Shown piece by piece: positions 63,603 through 64,000 of a stretch of 64,000 nt of DNA; the stretch's first letter is position 1; each line of letters begins with the position of its first letter. Source of the DNA: Pusillimonas sp. TS35 (lineage in GTDB: Bacteria; Pseudomonadota; Gammaproteobacteria; Burkholderiales; Burkholderiaceae_B); NCBI RefSeq assembly GCF_009857885.1, contig NZ_WWER01000001.1:310001-374000 (forward strand). The letters are read 5' to 3'. Below the pieces are notes generated by a model. The model was not told the DNA's origin. It searched no databases and worked only from the letters and a program-made list of their open reading frames with translations. A program made the position numbers and the translations under genes.

Positions 63603-64000
63603 ATGTCGGAAAGCTTACTTACATTTCGGTCTCCCCTACCAGTGGCGCCAAGCTTCGACCCCCGGCGTCAGCCTGTCGTTCCGGCGGCCAATCTGCCGCC
63701 CTTGCTGCAGGGCAGCATAGAGCTCGATTTCATTCGCTCCGCCTTTGGGGCCGCCATCGACTGGCAGGTCGAGCCCATCTTCACTCGCTCATTCAATATC
63801 GATCGCCTCAAGCTCGATGGGGTGCGCCAGGCCGCTGTGTTTTTTCCACTGGTGCAACGCCCGTCAGGGCTGCATGTTTTGTTTACACGCCGCGCATCGC
63901 ATCTACACGATCACGCGGGCCAGATCAGTTTTCCAGGCGGGCGCATCGACCCTGCGGACCGCGACGAGATCGCTGCCGCGCTACGTGAAACCCAGGAAGA
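63603..64000 (+). CDS. Nudix family CoA pyrophosphatase (partial, cut by window end)
   Basis: The frame is open from ATG 63603 to the end of the window, giving 132 residues. The CoA pyrophosphatase region [17 protein letters not shown] leads into the Nudix box (GGRID, then AALRETQEE), with the rest beyond the edge. It hydrolyses CoA and its derivatives to 3',5'-ADP and phosphopantetheine. It lies after the rplS terminator. Confidence 0.88.
   Translation, partial: MSESLLTFRSPLPVAPSFDPRRQPVVPAANLPPLLQGSIELDFIRSAFGAAIDWQVEPIFTRSFNIDRLKLDGVRQAAVFFPLVQRPSGLHVLFTRRASHLHDHAGQISFPGGRIDPADRDEIAAALRETQE

Noticed and set aside
1-64000. tRNA, rRNA, CRISPR arrays and insertion sequences
   Set aside because: None was recognised by reading. 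Intergenic regions are short, and no cloverleaf, repeat-spacer pattern or transposase was seen; a tRNAscan or ISfinder search would be needed to be certain.

Overview
The window looks like chromosome from a betaproteobacterium of the Alcaligenaceae (Bordetella / Achromobacter / Pusillimonas relatives). The evidence is the GC-rich coding sequence, an OmpA whose N-terminal half closely resembles the Bordetella protein, the run gyrA-serC-pheA-hisC-tyrA-aroA-cmk-rpsA-ihfB-lapA-lapB-hldE(kinase)-hldD, and three Bug/TctC-type periplasmic receptors next to LysR regulators. The species cannot be named from the sequence alone. I saw no rRNA, tRNA, CRISPR array or insertion sequence.

Layout. 0.2-5.1 kb: a membrane-anchored DJ-1/PfpI protein, then a divergent LysR / Bug receptor pair with an M81 (MlrC-type) metallopeptidase. 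5.1-7.3 kb: a CYTH-CHAD triphosphatase-like protein and a 73-residue orphan. 7.3-26.7 kb: one minus-strand block of 14 genes for a surface polysaccharide. Read in its transcription direction it runs wza, wzb, wzc, flippase wzx, pyruvyltransferase-like protein, glycosyltransferase, asparagine synthase, glycosyltransferase, CapK/PaaK-like adenylating enzyme, Wzy-like polymerase, glycosyltransferase, then a pglC-pglD-pglE-pglF-like module predicted to make and load a diacetamido-trideoxy sugar such as di-N-acetylbacillosamine. Most junctions are 4-8 base start/stop overlaps, so the block is probably one very long operon. Its promoter should lie in the roughly 750-base stretch before wza.

27.9-30.1 kb: gph, ubiG and ompA on the minus strand. 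30.6-47.4 kb: the plus-strand housekeeping cluster listed above, plus a ComEA-like protein and cysM. It joins gyrase, serine and aromatic amino acid synthesis, translation (S1), IHF and LPS heptose synthesis. 47.4-51.4 kb: mltB (minus), then an acetoin-utilisation/HDAC-like deacetylase and etfBA. 51.5-61.3 kb: a catabolic region with two LysR regulators, a class III CoA-transferase, an enoyl-CoA hydratase family protein, an acyl-CoA dehydrogenase, a gamma-glutamyltransferase-like Ntn hydrolase and two Bug receptors. The genes imply uptake, CoA activation and oxidation of an unknown carboxylic acid, with electrons probably passed to the nearby EtfBA. 61.5-64 kb: a Prx6-type peroxiredoxin, an intergenic stretch, a small predicted membrane peptide preceded by two adjoining LexA-like boxes, rplS, and the start of a Nudix CoA pyrophosphatase cut by the window end.

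Most worth a second look: (1) the 59-residue peptide with tandem SOS boxes at 62.66-62.90 kb, which could be a TisB-like SOS toxin or a small division inhibitor; (2) the polysaccharide super-operon, whose only recognisable initiating transferase is PglC-like, giving a concrete prediction for the first sugar of the repeat unit.
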